Part shown: positions 8,429 through 15,943 of the stretch, piece after piece
Layout: every line of letters begins with the position of its first letter
Position numbering within the stretch: the first letter of the stretch is position 1
Assembly (NCBI RefSeq): GCF_031846515.1
Contig: NZ_JAVRHO010000034.1
Coordinates: forward strand, 1-25,747
Direction: 5' to 3'
Length of the DNA stretch: 25,747 nucleotides
DNA from: Autumnicola lenta
Lineage (GTDB): Bacteria > Bacteroidota > Bacteroidia > Flavobacteriales > Flavobacteriaceae
Position numbers and translations under genes: made by a program
Notes under the pieces: generated by a model
What the model was told of the DNA's origin: nothing
What the model saw: the letters and a program-made list of their open reading frames with translations, nothing else
Databases searched by the model: none

Positions 8429-9223
8429 GTTAGACTGCAGGTCACGAATACACTCCGCGTCCAGTTCCGGAACACCATTTTCATCAATTAAATTCAGGAT
8501 TCCACTTCCAAATTCTATGGAAGCCCGCATTAAACAGCCTGAAGTGTTACAATGCCCGTCATTTTCGGGATCTGCATGGTCAGATTGTGGTTCTGTTCCG
8601 ATATTAACCAATCCCAACAAATGGCCAAACTCATGATTTAATACTGCAGCTTCAACAGTGCTCCTGGACGGGGAGCCGAACCCGGAAGAAAAGTTTCTGA
8701 TTGTCTCTTCATAAATTACCATTGAAGTATTTCTATAAGCCGATCCCAGCGTGAATTTGTTGTCTTCATCATTTTCATGGCTGCCGTCAGCAAAATAAAT
8801 AAAAACTGCAATTTCATCGCCGGCGTTATAAACAGTCCGGGTTTCTTTCTCAATTTCAACAACTTCTTCAATAGAAAAAGGCGCTTTTCCAGAAGAAGGG
8901 ACGGCGCGTAATGAAATATTGATGCCATCGGGTTTAAAAGTCCTCTTTTCGAGAAAAGACTTAAAGCTGTTAAGGGCGGCCTCTGCAGGTTGATTCCCTT
9001 CCACATAAACCATTTCTACATTCATGGATTTGAATTCCTCGTCACTCAAAAGTTCCCTGGCCGAATCGCCTAATCCGCGCAAGTTTACACTTTTGTCTAT
9101 TCTGTCGCTAAGTTCCTCCTCCTCTGTACTGCAGGAAATGGTAAAGCTTAAAATGCAAAGGATGAGAAGAAATTTATTGATCTTCAAATTTGTAGCATTA
9201 AATTTTTTCTTCTCAAAATGCAT
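8417..9223 (-). CDS. Metzincin-like zinc metalloprotease lipoprotein
   Basis: This 268-aa protein is probably a surface or periplasmic lipoprotein. A basic N-terminus and hydrophobic stretch (17-30) lead to Cys31 in FTISCSTEEEE. The acidic run after the Cys resembles the Bacteroidota surface-export signal. The zinc motif is H197-E-F-G-H201-L-L-G-L-V-N207 (HExxHxxGxxN). It is followed by HCNTSGCLMRAS, whose Met232 can act as the metzincin Met-turn; Cys225 and Cys230 are close to it. The third metal ligand is not certain (N207, or a His at 216 or 224). The substrate is unknown. It lies 44 nt downstream of the methyltransferase gene. Its last codons and stop lie inside a repeat copy, so the natural 3' end may have been altered. 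Confidence 0.8.
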   Translation of the reverse strand: MHFEKKKFNATNLKINKFLLILCILSFTISCSTEEEELSDRIDKSVNLRGLGDSARELLSDEEFKSMNVEMVYVEGNQPAEAALNSFKSFLEKRTFKPDGINISLRAVPSSGKAPFSIEEVVEIEKETRTVYNAGDEIAVFIYFADGSHENDEDNKFTLGSAYRNTSMVIYEETIRNFSSGFGSPSRSTVEAAVLNHEFGHLLGLVNIGTEPQSDHADPENDGHCNTSGCLMRASIEFGSGILNLIDENGVPELDAECIRDLQSNGGR

Positions 9224-9267
9224 TTTCTAACCTGTTGCTTTATATTTTGGGCACCTAAATTATAAAA

Positions 9268-9981
9268 TTACTTCTTCTTTGGTTGTAATCTGGCCAGATA
9301 ATCGTAATGAGGTCCGTTTTTTAACAATTCACAGTCGAAGTTGTTGTAATCTGCGATATGCTTCAGAGAATCAAAATCTATGTACAGCCAGTCAAAAGGT
9401 TCCGATTTTTCACCTTTGTAACTTAATTGAAACTGAAGTTCCCCAATATATTTATTTCCGAAATCCTCTTCATCAACGTCCTGTAAGAAACTCAGGTCTG
9501 ACGAGTCGATAAGTAGCTGCCCACCGGTATCTAAAATGGAAGCGACTTTTTTGAAGAAAAAATTCAGGTTCTTAAGATTTCCTATGATTCCGGTGCCATT
9601 CATGAGCATAAGAATGGTTTCAAACTTTTCATCTTTTAAATCGAAGAAGTCAGTAGTTCTCACATCTTTCACACCTCTTAATTTACAGACTTCTATAGCA
9701 CCTTCAGAAGTATCTATAGCAGTAACCTGTAACTTTTTTTTGTTCTGAAGATAAAGTGAATGACTGCCTGCGCCACAGCCAACATCGAGAATTTTTCCGC
9801 GGCAATTTTTTAAAGCTGCTTTTTCTAACTCCGGCATTTCACTAAAACTTCTGAAAAGGTAAGGAACGGGGATCACATCATCATCAAAGTCTGGCGAATG
9901 CACGGTAATATCAGTTTCATCCTTCTGGTGATAATAGGCCGAAATTGCCTTTCCGAATATATCTTTCTTATTGTTATTCAT
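9268..9981 (-). CDS. Class I SAM-dependent methyltransferase
   Basis: This 237-aa protein has the S-adenosylmethionine motif I KILDVGCGAGSHSLYL at about 63-78. An acidic motif II (VTAIDTSEGAIEVC) and a motif IV-like stretch (FETILMLMNGTGIIGNL) follow. The fold is a standard Rossmann methyltransferase. The C-terminal part (QLSYKGEKSEPFDWLYIDFD) is characteristic of a conserved but unassigned Bacteroidota subgroup. The substrate cannot be told from sequence. The ATG at 9981 is 11 nt from the divergent YkgJ-family gene, so the two promoters must overlap each other's 5' ends. The metalloprotease gene downstream is on the same strand. Confidence 0.85.
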   Translation of the reverse strand: MNNNKKDIFGKAISAYYHQKDETDITVHSPDFDDDVIPVPYLFRSFSEMPELEKAALKNCRGKILDVGCGAGSHSLYLQNKKKLQVTAIDTSEGAIEVCKLRGVKDVRTTDFFDLKDEKFETILMLMNGTGIIGNLKNLNFFFKKVASILDTGGQLLIDSSDLSFLQDVDEEDFGNKYIGELQFQLSYKGEKSEPFDWLYIDFDSLKHIADYNNFDCELLKNGPHYDYLARLQPKKK

Positions 9982-9988
9982 ATCTTTG
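9981..9988 (+). promoter_or_regulatory. -7 promoter element for the YkgJ-family gene
   Basis: TATCTTTG is a perfect match to TAnnTTTG. The usual spacing puts the start of transcription at about 9992, next to the ATG at 9993, so this message is probably leaderless. It also rules out the longer reading frame opening at 9945. Confidence 0.6.
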
Positions 9989-9992
9989 CGGC

Positions 9993-10484
9993 ATGCAGGA
10001 AATTTTAGATAACCTCCCGGAAAAGGCCAAAGATAAGCATAAGGAAAATAAAAAGTTTTTTTCCAGGCTTAGAAAGAAACCACCCAGGGATTTGGACAGG
10101 CAGATGCAGGAGTTGCATGAAGAGGAATTTGCTCAAACAAATTGTTTGGATTGTGCAAATTGCTGTAAAACCACCGGGCCACTTTTTACAAATAAAGATA
10201 TTGAGCGTATAAGTAAGCACCTAAAGCTGAAACCGCAGCAGTTTATTGAGCAATATTTGCGGGTAGATGAGGATAAGGATTACGTTTTGCAGGAAGTTCC
10301 CTGTGCGTTTCTCGCTCCAGATAATTATTGCCTAATTTATGATGTAAGACCAAAAGCCTGTCGCGAATATCCTCATACAGATCGCAAAGATTTTCATAAA
10401 ATCTCCAATATCACCATCAAAAATACGGCGATTTGCCCTGCTGCATATAATATTGTAGAGAAGATGAAGGCGAGGGTGAAATAA
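9993..10484 (+). CDS. YkgJ family cysteine cluster protein
   Basis: This 163-aa protein belongs to the YkgJ/UPF0153 family, which is thought to bind zinc or an iron-sulfur cluster; its biological role is not established. The cysteines are arranged as CLDCANCCKTTG, then PCAFL, then CLIYDVRPKACREYP, and finally ICPAAYN. The RPxxCRxYP box is the family signature. The first ~50 residues are charged and helical. The ATG at 9993 is chosen over the upstream extension to 9945 because a -7 element lies immediately before it. It is divergent from the methyltransferase gene. The thioredoxin gene follows 62 nt later on the same strand. Confidence 0.85.
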   Translation: MQEILDNLPEKAKDKHKENKKFFSRLRKKPPRDLDRQMQELHEEEFAQTNCLDCANCCKTTGPLFTNKDIERISKHLKLKPQQFIEQYLRVDEDKDYVLQEVPCAFLAPDNYCLIYDVRPKACREYPHTDRKDFHKISNITIKNTAICPAAYNIVEKMKARVK

Positions 10485-10546
10485 ATGTCTTAAGTCCTTG
10501 AAGGTTAAAAGGAGAAACTCTATTTTGTCTACAAGTCCTATTTCTT

Positions 10547-11389
10547 ATGAAGAAAATTACATTTTTTATTATAATCCTTTTCAGTTTTAACACCTATGCT
10601 GCAAACTGGCTAACGTCTTTAGAAGATGCTAAGGAGCTTGCTTTGGGAACCAATAAATTTATATTAGTTGATTTTTGGGCAACCTGGTGCGCCCCGTGTA
10701 AAGCAATGGATGCGGAATCCTGGAGTGATCCCGAAATTGAGGCTTTAATGCAAAATTTTGTTCCCGTAAAAATAGATATGGATCACGAAAGGAATGTGGC
10801 AAGGAAGTACGGGGTACGCGCAATTCCGGATATTTTTATTCTTAATGGGAATGGTGATGTGGTGTTTCACAACAAGGGATATATGTCCAGGGCCCAGGTG
10901 GCGCAGCTTTTAAAAGATTATTCTCTGCAGACATCTTTCGTGCAGATGGAATCTATTGCCTACTTCAAGAGTCAGAAATACCATACAGCCCTCCGGCTTG
11001 CAAGGAAATATCAGGATTTTAGCCTCTACCTGGAGGGAGATGTACAGAGGAATATCCTTCAGTTATCTGAAATATATTTAAAAGACGCCGGTAAACTACT
11101 AAAGAAGAAGCAGTCTAACTATGATTGGGTAAGTCAACAAATTGAGCTACTGGAGTTTGTGCCAATGCTCTATTCGGGAGATTATGATAAAGTTGCAGGC
11201 AACCTGGAGAAGAGTTTTGAGTCAGAGGAAATAAAGGATAAAAATCTAAGTCTTTATTATTACCTGAAATATTGTAGTTCAAAAGGTATGGGTAGTGATA
11301 AAAGATCTAAATGGAAGGAAAATCTCAGCCAGCATGATACTAGTGAAGAGTTTATCCAAAAAGCTAAAATTCTGTTTGGAGAAATATAA
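10547..11389 (+). CDS. Periplasmic thioredoxin-family protein
   Basis: This 280-aa secreted protein has a signal peptide (MKKITFFIIILFSFNTYA, cut near residue 18-19) followed by a thioredoxin domain at about 20-125. The active site is WCAPC (Cys48, Cys51), with the cis-proline in RAIPDIFI. The C-terminal ~150 residues (from about 130) are helical and TPR-like in feel and match nothing I can name. Family members reduce or shuffle disulfides in the periplasm. A TATTTTGTCTAC sequence upstream (about 10522-10533), also seen before the DUF2851 gene, may be a variant promoter. There is no DsbD-like partner in the window. Confidence 0.85.
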   Translation: MKKITFFIIILFSFNTYAANWLTSLEDAKELALGTNKFILVDFWATWCAPCKAMDAESWSDPEIEALMQNFVPVKIDMDHERNVARKYGVRAIPDIFILNGNGDVVFHNKGYMSRAQVAQLLKDYSLQTSFVQMESIAYFKSQKYHTALRLARKYQDFSLYLEGDVQRNILQLSEIYLKDAGKLLKKKQSNYDWVSQQIELLEFVPMLYSGDYDKVAGNLEKSFESEEIKDKNLSLYYYLKYCSSKGMGSDKRSKWKENLSQHDTSEEFIQKAKILFGEI

Positions 11390-11484
11390 TTGTTAGCAAT
11401 TACATAAAGTTGCCATTAATACTGAAGGTTTATCTTCTAAATCACAATTCGTTTTATGGAGTTGGAAAACATTGCCTTTTTAGG

Positions 11485-11492
11485 TAACTTTG
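11485..11492 (+). promoter_or_regulatory. -7 promoter element for the higBA-type module
   Basis: TAACTTTG matches TAnnTTTG perfectly, with TTG at 11462-11464 (spacer 20) as a possible -33. The predicted start is about 11496, upstream of the only usable start codon (TTG 11518). This supports the toxin being first in the message. Confidence 0.5.
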
Positions 11493-11517
11493 AACTGAAT
11501 CTTTACGACGCTCAGGA

Positions 11518-11859
11518 TTGAACGAATTTAAACGAGAAATCGGACTTTATAAGAATCATTTCAAGGATTTTTATTTAAAACAGCCGCTCGCTGTTCGTAA
11601 GAAGATTGACTGGACACTTTTGGTTTTAAAAACCACTCGAATTGTGCCAGAAAAATTTTTAAAACATCTTACAAATACGGACGGCTTGTGGGAAGTGCGA
11701 ATTTCAGCAGGAAACGGAATATTTCGCATTTTCTGTTTTTTCGATGAGGGTAATTTAATTATATTATTGAGCGGTTTTCAAAAGAAAACGCAGAAAACAC
11801 GCAAAAAGGAAATTAAAAAAGCGGAAAGATTAAAAAAGGAATATTTGGAGGGGAAATAA
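11518..11859 (+). CDS. higB: RelE/ParE-family toxin (HigB-like, Gp49 type)
   Basis: This 113-aa basic protein resembles the phage Gp49-like/HigB branch of the RelE toxin superfamily, which cuts mRNA on the ribosome. Family features are the start REIGLYKNHFKDFY, the middle LKHLTNTDGLWEVRISAGNGIFRIFCFF and the tail LSGFQKKTQKTRKKEIKKAERLKKEY. No ATG lies in frame between the preceding stop (11491-11493) and this region, so the start is probably TTG at 11518, which would keep toxin translation low. The antitoxin begins 4 nt after the stop; toxin-before-antitoxin order is normal for HigBA. It sits alone between housekeeping genes, as acquired modules often do. Confidence 0.85.
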   Translation: MNEFKREIGLYKNHFKDFYLKQPLAVRKKIDWTLLVLKTTRIVPEKFLKHLTNTDGLWEVRISAGNGIFRIFCFFDEGNLIILLSGFQKKTQKTRKKEIKKAERLKKEYLEGK

Positions 11860-11863
11860 TAAA

Positions 11864-12205
11864 ATGAAGGCGGTAACAATATTACAATGCGATATTAGAG
11901 TTATGAAAACAGATAAAAGAATAACATCATTTGATGACCATTTGGACGAACAATACGGTAAATCCGGAACTGAATCGCGTGACAAATTCCAGGAAGAATT
12001 TGAGACTTATAAAATTGGTGTTTTAATTCAAGAAGCAAGAAAAAAACAGCATCTGACACAAGAACAACTCGCAAAGAAAGTAGGGACGACAAAAAACTAT
12101 ATTTCGAGAATTGAAAATAATGCCAGCGATATCCGACTCTCGACCTTGATGAGAATAATTCGAGAAGGTTTAGGCGGAAGTTTAAAATTATCACTTGACG
12201 TTTAA
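11864..12205 (+). CDS. higA: XRE-family antitoxin (HigA-like)
   Basis: This 113-aa partner of the preceding toxin has a Cro/CI helix-turn-helix at about 52-105 (LIQEARKKQHLTQEQLAKKVGTT, NYISRIENNASDIRLSTL). Such antitoxins neutralise the toxin and repress their own promoter. Two starts are possible. ATG 11864 has a purine-rich GGAGGGG just upstream. ATG 11903 (MKTDKRITSFDD) gives a length closer to what I recall of homologues and skips the unusual MKAVTILQCDIRV. I keep the first with low certainty. A hairpin followed by T6 at 12311-12345 probably ends the message. Confidence 0.87.
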   Translation: MKAVTILQCDIRVMKTDKRITSFDDHLDEQYGKSGTESRDKFQEEFETYKIGVLIQEARKKQHLTQEQLAKKVGTTKNYISRIENNASDIRLSTLMRIIREGLGGSLKLSLDV

Positions 12206-12310
12206 AATGAAGTAAAAAAGTTCTAGTGGCAAATGTAAGCTGCAATTGTGGAGATATTGTTAATTCGAGCGTTAGAGTATAAGTGATATTTATTACGCTA
12301 CAACAAAACA

Positions 12311-12345
12311 AGGGAGTTAATACAACAAGTACTGCTCCCTTTTTT
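12311..12345 (+). terminator. Terminator-like hairpin after the higA-type gene
   Basis: AGGGAG (12311-12316) pairs with CTCCCT (12335-12340) across an 18-nt loop and is followed by T-rich TTTTTT. It would end the rightward toxin-antitoxin message. The right arm and T-run lie inside the last codons of the convergent NamZ-like gene. Confidence 0.55.
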
Positions 12346-13555
12346 GCTGAAAATTTTCCAGCCCTTCTTTCCAGCTTTCCCTGATTTCTTCAGCTGAAAG
12401 TCCGCTTTCTATTTGCTGCTGAAGTTTTGTTGTACCCGCAAGTTTGGTGAAGAAGGAATTGAAAAATTGAGATTTGTCTGAAGTACTCTCGAAAGATTTG
12501 ATAAGCCATTCCAGGTTAATTTTTTCAGGAACTTCAATTTTGCTGAGATCTTCTCCAAAGCAGTTTTTCCCAAGATGCTTCGGATTTTTTGCACCCGGCA
12601 TTGATTCTGGCATGTAGCTGAAATTAAAAACCTCTTTGCTTAAAAACGGTGATCCATAAACCTGAAATTGCTTTTCTGTTCCGCGTCCTGCATTAACATT
12701 GGTGCCTTCAAAAAAACATAAGCTTGGATAAAGCTGAATAGCCTGTTCATTTGGCAAATTAGGCGAAGGTTTTACCGGCAGGCTGTATTTTTTCGAGTGA
12801 TCATAATTTTTCATTTCAATTACCTGAAGATTTGTTTTTACACCGTTTTTAAGCCATCCCTCTCCATTGATCATTTTCGCATATTCACCCATTGTGAGTC
12901 CGTGAACTACGGGAACCGGGTGCATCCCCACAAAACTTTGATGTTTAGGTTCAAGAATTGGTCCGTCGATATAGTTTCCGTTAGGATTTGGACGATCAAA
13001 AACGAGTATGGGAATGTCATTTTCAGCGGCAGCTTCCATTACATAATGAAGTGAAGAAATGTAAGTGTAGAACCTGGCACCAACATCCTGAAGGTCAAAA
13101 ATAAGAATATCTACACCTTCAAGTTGTGCTGCAGAAGGTTTTTTGTTGTTTCCGTAGAGAGAAACAACAGGAAGTCCGGTTTTGGGATCTTTTCCGTCCT
13201 TCACCATCTCTCCTGCATCTGCATTTCCACGAAAACCATGTTCCGGAGCAAAAACTTTCTGAATATCCACATTTAAAGCAAGCAGCGAATCCACTAAATG
13301 AACATAATCACGTTCATTTTTCCTTATAAGTGAACTTTGATTGCCAATAATTCCCACTTTTTTTCCTTTGAGAATTGGCAAATAAGTAGCCGTACTATTT
13401 GCAGCAAGAACAATTTCTTCGGAAGAAGCGGCGTTTTCTTCTTTTTTAGATGGCATCCTATTTTTGCCAATTTTCGGCTTATTGTTTGTGTTTCCGCAGG
13501 AAAGAAAAGCAATAAGAACGAATAAAAATGTACTTTTGAATAACCTCTTAATCAT
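12317..13555 (-). CDS. namZ: DUF1343 lipoprotein, NamZ-like exo-N-acetylmuramidase
   Basis: This 412-aa lipoprotein belongs to DUF1343, the family of the peptidoglycan exo-beta-N-acetylmuramidase NamZ (glycoside hydrolase family 171). It removes terminal MurNAc from muropeptides. The signal peptide MIKRLFKSTFLFVLIAFLS ends at Cys20. Family blocks visible are GKKVGIIGNQSSL, VFAPEHGFRGNADAGE, ILIFDLQDVGARFYTYISSL, VFDRPNPNGNYIDGP and HGLTMGEYAKMING. The frame is open much further upstream (to 13864), but that part overlaps the divergent permease gene; the ATG at 13555 before the signal peptide is clearly the start. Only 9 nt separate it from the permease start. The enzyme activity is inferred from the family. 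Confidence 0.9.
   Translation of the reverse strand: MIKRLFKSTFLFVLIAFLSCGNTNNKPKIGKNRMPSKKEENAASSEEIVLAANSTATYLPILKGKKVGIIGNQSSLIRKNERDYVHLVDSLLALNVDIQKVFAPEHGFRGNADAGEMVKDGKDPKTGLPVVSLYGNNKKPSAAQLEGVDILIFDLQDVGARFYTYISSLHYVMEAAAENDIPILVFDRPNPNGNYIDGPILEPKHQSFVGMHPVPVVHGLTMGEYAKMINGEGWLKNGVKTNLQVIEMKNYDHSKKYSLPVKPSPNLPNEQAIQLYPSLCFFEGTNVNAGRGTEKQFQVYGSPFLSKEVFNFSYMPESMPGAKNPKHLGKNCFGEDLSKIEVPEKINLEWLIKSFESTSDKSQFFNSFFTKLAGTTKLQQQIESGLSAEEIRESWKEGLENFQQKREQYLLY
13531..13538 (+). promoter_or_regulatory. -7 promoter element for the LolC/E-like gene
   Basis: TACTTTTG matches TAnnTTTG and predicts a start at about 13542, some 23 nt before the TTG start codon. It lies inside the signal-peptide codons of the divergent NamZ-like gene. 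No good -33 element is seen. Confidence 0.5.
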
Positions 13556-13564
13556 AGACCAGGT

Positions 13565-14797
13565 TTGAATTTCGAGTTTTTTGTTGTAAAACGCCTTATT
13601 AGCACCAAAAAGTATAAAAGTAGCATTTCTGCACCTATAATGAAAATAGCTGTGGTCGCTATTGCTATTGGTGTTATTATGATGTTGATTTCTTTTGCCA
13701 CGGGATTGGGGCTTCAGGAGAAGATCAGGGATAAAATCGCGGCTTTTAACGGTCATATCAATATTTCCAACTACGATAATAACAGTTCCCAGGTTACGCT
13801 GGAGCCGGTTTCTAAAAATCAGGATTTTTATCCGAATTTTGGAAGAGTAGACGGTATTAGCCATATTCAGGCCGTCGCCACAAAATTCGGCGTTATTCGT
13901 ACGGCGACAGATTTTGAAGGGGTAATCGTTAAAGGTGTCGGCGAAGATTATAAGTGGGAATACTTCAGAGAATTTCTTGTTACGGGCGAATTGCCAACTG
14001 TTGACAGTACCTTAAATGATGAAGTTTTAATCTCGGAGTATCTGGCGAATCGCCTTCAGCTTAAAGTGGGAGATAAGGCGCCTACTTATTTTTTAAGGGA
14101 AGATAATGAGCGCCCATTGCTGCGCGCTTTTAAAATCACCGGGATTTACGATTCCGGCTTCCAGGAATTTGATGAGCTTTATATGATTGCCGATATTAGG
14201 CATATTCAGCGCCTGAATCGATGGGAAGATGATGAGGTCGGAAATTTTGAAGTTTTCGTCCAGAATTTTGATGAAATTGATCGTAAGGGAAACGAGGTTT
14301 ATGAAAATACAGGCTCTTTCCTGGATACGCAAACGATCACTCAGAAGTACTACGCTATCTTTGAATGGCTTTCTCTTTTTGACTTTAATATTGCACTTAT
14401 TATTGGGATTATGATCCTGGTGGCAGGTATTAACATGATCACCGCACTGCTTGTTTTAATCCTGGAAAGGACGCAAATGATAGGCGTGCTGAAGGCTTTG
14501 GGAAGTACAGATTGGATCATCAGGAAAATTTTTCTTTATAATGCAGCTTATCTTATTTTTCAGGGATTGTTCTGGGGAAATCTTATAGGGATTGGTTTGC
14601 TTTTACTGCAGAAGTATTTCAAGCTTTTTCCGCTGGATCCACGCACTTATTATGTTACCGAAGTGCCTGTTTATCTTAATTGGGATTATATTTTGGCAGT
14701 TAATCTCGGGACGCTTGTTTTATGTATGCTTATGTTGCTCATACCTTCAGTAATTATTTCGAAAATTTCACCGGTTAAAGCCATGAAGTTTGAATAA
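13565..14797 (+). CDS. LolC/E-like ABC transporter permease
   Basis: This 410-aa inner-membrane protein has the FtsX/MacB permease layout. One N-terminal membrane helix (about 26-48, MKIAVVAIAIGVIMMLISF) is followed by a ~200-residue periplasmic domain and three C-terminal helices (about 272-400) including the MIGVLKALGSTDWIIRKIF coupling segment. This fits the LolC/E subunits that release lipoproteins from the inner membrane. The start is TTG at 13565: MNFEFFVVKR is how family members begin, and no ATG is in frame before it. The LolD-type ATPase is not adjacent. Location near lnt and lipoprotein genes fits but proves nothing. An alternative is a generic FtsX-like exporter. Confidence 0.85.
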   Translation: MNFEFFVVKRLISTKKYKSSISAPIMKIAVVAIAIGVIMMLISFATGLGLQEKIRDKIAAFNGHINISNYDNNSSQVTLEPVSKNQDFYPNFGRVDGISHIQAVATKFGVIRTATDFEGVIVKGVGEDYKWEYFREFLVTGELPTVDSTLNDEVLISEYLANRLQLKVGDKAPTYFLREDNERPLLRAFKITGIYDSGFQEFDELYMIADIRHIQRLNRWEDDEVGNFEVFVQNFDEIDRKGNEVYENTGSFLDTQTITQKYYAIFEWLSLFDFNIALIIGIMILVAGINMITALLVLILERTQMIGVLKALGSTDWIIRKIFLYNAAYLIFQGLFWGNLIGIGLLLLQKYFKLFPLDPRTYYVTEVPVYLNWDYILAVNLGTLVLCMLMLLIPSVIISKISPVKAMKFE

Positions 14798-14874
14798 TTC
14801 TGAATTTCGGAATACATTTTGCTAATTTTTCTGCGGATTCAAAATCAAAACATACAGGTTCGGGTGCAATTATT

Positions 14875-14882
14875 TACCTTTG
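14875..14882 (+). promoter_or_regulatory. -7 promoter element for the cysteine synthase gene
   Basis: TACCTTTG is a perfect TAnnTTTG. The predicted start at about 14886 gives a 15-nt leader before ATG 14901, with a purine stretch AAAGAAAG just before the ATG. Confidence 0.55.
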
Positions 14883-14900
14883 CCGAGTTAAAAAGAAAGC

Positions 14901-15908
14901 ATGGACTATAAAGAAAATATACTGGGTACAATTGGCAATACTCCAATGGTGAAAATGAATAAAATCACAAAGGATATTGATGCGCTTGTACTCGCCAAAT
15001 ACGAAACTTTTAATCCCGGAAACTCCGTTAAAGACCGGATGGCGCTTAAGATGGTGGAAGAAGCTGAAGCAAATGGACTTCTGAAGCCCGGAGGAACTAT
15101 AATAGAAGGAACATCTGGAAATACCGGAATGGGACTGGCACTTGCTGCTATTGTTAAAGGTTACAAGATGGTTTGTGTGCTTTCAGACAAGCAGAGTAAG
15201 GAGAAAATTGATATTCTTAAAGCTGTTGGAAGTAAAGTGGTAGTTTGCCCTACAGATGTAGCACCAGATGATCCACAGTCTTATTACTCTACCTCAAAAA
15301 GACTTGCGGAAGAAACGCCGAATTCCTGGTACGTGAATCAATATGATAACCTTGCAAATACCAAGGCTCACTACGAAACCACTGGGCCTGAGATCTGGAA
15401 ACAAACTGATGGTAAAGTGACACACTTTGTTGTTGGCGTGGGGACAGGAGGAACTATTTCTGGAGTTGGAAAGTTCCTGAAAGAAAAAAATCCGAATATT
15501 AAAATCTGGGGAATAGATACCTATGGTTCGGTATTCAAAAAGTACCACGAAACTGGAGAATTTGATAAAAATGAGATTTATCCTTACGTAACTGAAGGAA
15601 TTGGTGAAGATATATTGCCTAAAAATGTCGATTTCAGCATTATTGACGGATTTACAAAAGTAACCGATAAGGATGCCGCAGTTTATACTCAAAAACTGGC
15701 AAAAGAAGAAGGCTTTTTTCTAGGTAATAGTGCAGGGGCAGCAGCAAAAGGGCTGCTTCAGTTAAAAGAGCATTTCACTAAAGATGATGTGGTAGTGGTA
15801 TTATTCCATGATCACGGAAGCCGTTATGTGGGGAAAATGTTTAATGACGACTGGATGCGGGAAAAAGGTTTCTTGGAAGAAGGCCCTGTGGAAGATGAAA
15901 TTTCCTAA
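14901..15908 (+). CDS. cysM: Cysteine synthase / cystathionine beta-synthase family enzyme
   Basis: This PLP-dependent beta-replacement enzyme makes cysteine from O-acetylserine and sulfide, or joins serine with homocysteine. The 335-aa product has the PLP lysine Lys44 in NPGNSVKDR, the substrate loop EGTSGNTG (69-76) and the phosphate loop GVGTGGTISGVGKF. A C-terminal HDHGSRYVGKMFNDDWM typical of the CysM/CBS-like branch follows. There is no CBS regulatory domain. The sequence alone does not settle which sulfur acceptor it uses. It is a single-gene unit between its own promoter and a strong terminator at 15919-15943. Confidence 0.88.
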   Translation: MDYKENILGTIGNTPMVKMNKITKDIDALVLAKYETFNPGNSVKDRMALKMVEEAEANGLLKPGGTIIEGTSGNTGMGLALAAIVKGYKMVCVLSDKQSKEKIDILKAVGSKVVVCPTDVAPDDPQSYYSTSKRLAEETPNSWYVNQYDNLANTKAHYETTGPEIWKQTDGKVTHFVVGVGTGGTISGVGKFLKEKNPNIKIWGIDTYGSVFKKYHETGEFDKNEIYPYVTEGIGEDILPKNVDFSIIDGFTKVTDKDAAVYTQKLAKEEGFFLGNSAGAAAKGLLQLKEHFTKDDVVVVLFHDHGSRYVGKMFNDDWMREKGFLEEGPVEDEIS

Positions 15909-15918
15909 GAATTTAAAG

Positions 15919-15943
15919 AAGCTGCCCAATTCAGGCAGCTTTT
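15919..15943. terminator. Bidirectional terminator between convergent genes
   Basis: AAGCTGCC (15919-15926) pairs perfectly with GGCAGCTT (15934-15941) across a 7-nt loop. It is followed by TTTT on the plus strand and by TTCTTTAAATT on the minus strand, so it can end both the cysM-type message and the leftward membrane-protein message. The stop codon of the leftward gene (15931-15933) lies in the loop. Confidence 0.8.

Noticed and set aside
8301..8636. Plus-strand open frame of 111 codons after recQ
   Set aside because: It reads through dispersed repeats and antisense to the metalloprotease, whose zinc motif and signal peptide show the real coding strand.
9238..9250. TATATTTTGGG, promoter-like on the plus strand
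   Set aside because: It has one base too many in the -7 pattern and no plus-strand gene follows it.
13556..13864. N-terminal extension of the NamZ-like gene upstream of 13555
   Set aside because: The added residues are basic and featureless, overlap the divergent permease gene, and would bury the lipoprotein signal peptide.
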